Under the pieces are notes generated by a model that was given only the letters and a program-made list of their open reading frames with translations, was not told where the DNA came from and ran no database searches. 64,000 nt of DNA, taken from positions 1-64,000 of the forward strand of contig CAKPJL010000003.1 in NCBI GenBank assembly GCA_934162655.1. The letters run 5' to 3'. The stretch's first letter is position 1, and every line of letters starts with the position of its first letter. The DNA is from an uncultured Clostridia bacterium (GTDB lineage Bacteria; Bacillota; Clostridia; TANB77; CAG-465). The position numbers and the translations under genes were made by a program. This document shows, one piece after another, positions 62,184-64,000 of this stretch.

Positions 62184-63266
62184 CTTATTATTTTTCTTAT
62201 TCTTTTTTTCTTCATCTTTTAAAATATACCTATATAAAGTATCGTTATGTATTAAAGTAAACCAACCCTCAGATTTTTTTGGTATTTCATGAAATAAAAT
62301 TGGTGCTCTAAGTTCTGCTTCCAAATCAAGCATTGCATCAAAGTTTTTTACATCTATTACCGTGGTTATCTTTGTATTTACAGGTTTTACAATTTCTACA
62401 ACAACATCTCCGTATTTTTTTAATATTTTAGACACTGTTGTTCTGTATTCATCTTTTTTTTCAAAATTAAATATTTTATTAAAATACATAAAAAATATGA
62501 TAATATCTAGTAATAAAGCACTAATACCTAAAACTATAAAAGTATAATTTACTGTTACATAAGTATCTTTTAAAATAGTATCAGAAGATACCTTATCATA
62601 CTTTTCTTCTATTTCAAATGCTCGTTCATTTAATGGAATTATTATTGATACCTCTGATTCATCAACTATTTTTTCATCTCCGTCTATATTGCATAATGTT
62701 TGAACATGAAGCTTAACATTTAGCTTAGCACTAATAGAGAGTTTTAATTTTTTCTTGAATTCTTCAACTTCATTATTATAATAGTTGTAATCAATCACTA
62801 CACTAGGGTTAATATTTATGTTTGAAACATTTTGTTCATCTACTTTTGTTTCTTTAACAAGTGTATATTCTTTACTCCATATATTGTTTTTATTTTGGCT
62901 AGATGATGTTTGGTAGGTACCATCAATATTTGCTATAATACTATACTTATAACTATAATTAGCTTTTTTTGAAGAACTAAGGCTGTATTTAAAATTCACC
63001 TCTATATCTTTTGTAAGTTCAGAAATATATGTGTTTCCTTTATCCAAAACTTTTTTGTCTATAAAATTATTGTCATATAAATTAACCTTATACTCTACAT
63101 TTCTTGTGATATTATATGAATACAATATTGAATCATTAATATTTCTATTTTTAGCTAAAATACCTATCATAAAAAACATTATAGAGAGTATCACTAAAAA
63201 GGCAGTAACTGTTACAAAAATTATTTTTTCTTTTCTTTTATTTTCCCCTTTAACTTGTTTTTCCAT
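62178..63266 (-). CDS. DUF5305-like membrane protein
   Basis: A 362-residue protein with membrane helices near both ends of an outer domain (about 14-37 and 245-268), a beta-rich central part (Y-N-x-T-R-N-V-E-Y-K-V-N start, about 48-235) and a basic cytoplasmic tail with a small alpha/beta domain (ISKILKKYGDVVVEIVKPVN, broken at GDVVV). This layout and its partner, a SipW/Sec11-like signal peptidase directly upstream, match DUF5305 proteins found in Clostridia and archaea. Function is unknown; association with surface-protein export is likely. Confidence 0.75.
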   Translation of the reverse strand: MEKQVKGENKRKEKIIFVTVTAFLVILSIMFFMIGILAKNRNINDSILYSYNITRNVEYKVNLYDNNFIDKKVLDKGNTYISELTKDIEVNFKYSLSSSKKANYSYKYSIIANIDGTYQTSSSQNKNNIWSKEYTLVKETKVDEQNVSNININPSVVIDYNYYNNEVEEFKKKLKLSISAKLNVKLHVQTLCNIDGDEKIVDESEVSIIIPLNERAFEIEEKYDKVSSDTILKDTYVTVNYTFIVLGISALLLDIIIFFMYFNKIFNFEKKDEYRTTVSKILKKYGDVVVEIVKPVNTKITTVIDVKNFDAMLDLEAELRAPILFHEIPKKSEGWFTLIHNDTLYRYILKDEEKKNKKNNKK

Positions 63267-63281
63267 ATAATATCACCTCAC

Positions 63282-64000
63282 TTAATTAATAACATTAGAT
63301 TCATTTGCTATATTACTTTTATTTATAAACTCGCTAAACCATACAGATGGATATCCCACTCCTGGTATACTTAGTCTTACAATTCCTCTTATTTGATTTT
63401 TGTGTACTTCTTTTTTATCATTAGAACTGTTATTATCTCCCTTTGTTATATATACCGTTTCATTTTCATAATCTACACTCACAATTCTATGCAATATAGA
63501 TTTTTTATCCAAGGTATACTCTATTATATCTCCTACCTTTAATTTTTCTATATTGTTTTCATCTATTTTTTCAACTATTACTACATACCCTCTACAAAAT
63601 GTTGGAACCATGCTATTAGACATAACTGCGACAGGCTTGTATTTAAAAACACCAATAATAAAAAGTATAAAAATACCGGAAAATACTAGTAAAGGTAATT
63701 GTTTTATCGGGCTTTCGACTCTTGAGAGTCTTTTACTTACATCTGATGTTTTAGACATAGTCTCATAATTTATAGTAAGCATAAGCAAAGCATAAAATAC
63801 TATATTAATAACTCCTTCAAAAAACCACCCTGTATCGGGAGTAATTGGAGATATTAGTGATACAAACAATATAATACATCTGTTAATAATACTTCCAAAA
63901 CAACCAAGATAGTAAGAAATATATGTGTATGCTATATTTTTTACTATGAGTGGAAGTAAAGTAGAGCAAATGTATTTAAATGCTTCTTTCCCACTTACAA
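63282..64000 (-). CDS. SipW/Sec11-like signal peptidase I with membrane head, 5'-partial
   Basis: The frame stays open to the window edge, so the true start lies outside (a TTG at 63869 is only internal). The visible product has several membrane helices before the S26 domain; the catalytic Ser lies in VMSNSMVPTF and the general base is His in KSILHRIVSV rather than Lys, as in the archaeal/ER-type and SipW enzymes. A KGDNNSSND segment follows. SipW-type peptidases mature matrix fibres and camelysins. The pairing with DUF5305 and closeness to the Tad-like operon suggest a role in processing surface proteins. Confidence 0.85.
   Translation of the reverse strand, partial: VSGKEAFKYICSTLLPLIVKNIAYTYISYYLGCFGSIINRCIILFVSLISPITPDTGWFFEGVINIVFYALLMLTINYETMSKTSDVSKRLSRVESPIKQLPLLVFSGIFILFIIGVFKYKPVAVMSNSMVPTFCRGYVVIVEKIDENNIEKLKVGDIIEYTLDKKSILHRIVSVDYENETVYITKGDNNSSNDKKEVHKNQIRGIVRLSIPGVGYPSVWFSEFINKSNIANESNVIN

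Noticed and set aside
63282..63869. Complete 195-residue signal peptidase starting at 63869
   Set aside because: The frame remains open to the window edge with membrane-protein composition, so the gene is partial.

Overview
This window comes from a very AT-rich, endospore-forming low-G+C Firmicute, most likely an uncultured gut-type Clostridia. The evidence is the spoIID / spoIIQ-like / spoIIID / mbl cluster, a dnaD-dnaI-like pair, an IreB-ruvX-DUF1292 cluster, a small SRP RNA in front of dnaX, strong SD sequences, and TGA used as a stop. Almost every protein gene is on the minus strand. Only a cut-off reading frame at the left edge, a 57-codon gene, a dnaJ-like gene and three tRNAs are on plus. 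The window begins inside an odd junction and ends inside a signal-peptidase gene.

Layout by coordinate: 1-3.0 kb, a truncated ABC permease, its ATPase and two tandem membrane-anchored paralogues. 3.0-6.4 kb, a DUF402 protein and a full-length isoleucyl-tRNA-synthetase relative that has lost both ATP-binding signatures. 6.6-9.25 kb, recR, ybaB, dnaX and SRP RNA. 10.3-16.4 kb, an operon with a VanW-type wall protein, a VirD4/TraG coupling ATPase, a coiled-coil protein and small partners. 16.5-18.1 kb, RNase P RNA, a sortase and a hypothetical protein. 18.2-24.7 kb, gyrA, dnaJ-like, a frameshifted pflX-like radical-SAM gene, dnaI-like and dnaD-like. 24.7-28.2 kb, a second type IV secretion (T4SS)-like cluster (VirD4-like, VirB2-like, VirB6/TrbL-like, small VirB3/PrgI-like). 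28.3-28.6 kb, tRNA-Lys, tRNA-Glu and tRNA-Thr. 28.6-34.8 kb, DUF1292, ruvX and ireB with a pilin-like gene inserted, then a degenerate GGDEF protein, a TadZ-like ATPase, a third VirB2-like protein and two half-size TauE proteins. 34.8-38.4 kb, the sporulation cluster. 38.5-48.2 kb, surface proteins: a prepilin-type protein with InlB-like repeats, a 1702-residue secreted protein, and an Fn3 plus C39-like protein without catalytic residues. 48.3-61.1 kb, a large Tad-like pilus or secretion operon. 61.2-64 kb, corA, DUF5305 and a SipW/Sec11-like signal peptidase.

The dominant theme is the cell surface. The 61-48 kb operon encodes CpaB, two ParA-like proteins, a membrane-anchored CpaF ATPase, a fused TadB-TadC platform and at least six small pilin-like or anchor proteins, ending in an SLH-like protein. 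The secreted giants follow it. Separately, T4SS-type pieces (two coupling proteins, two VirB2-like subunits, a VirB6-like channel) lie in three ordinary chromosomal operons. No relaxase, integrase or VirB4 is visible. This suggests a resident, dispersed envelope machine rather than a conjugative element; that is inference. The most unusual single gene is the catalytically disarmed IleRS paralogue.
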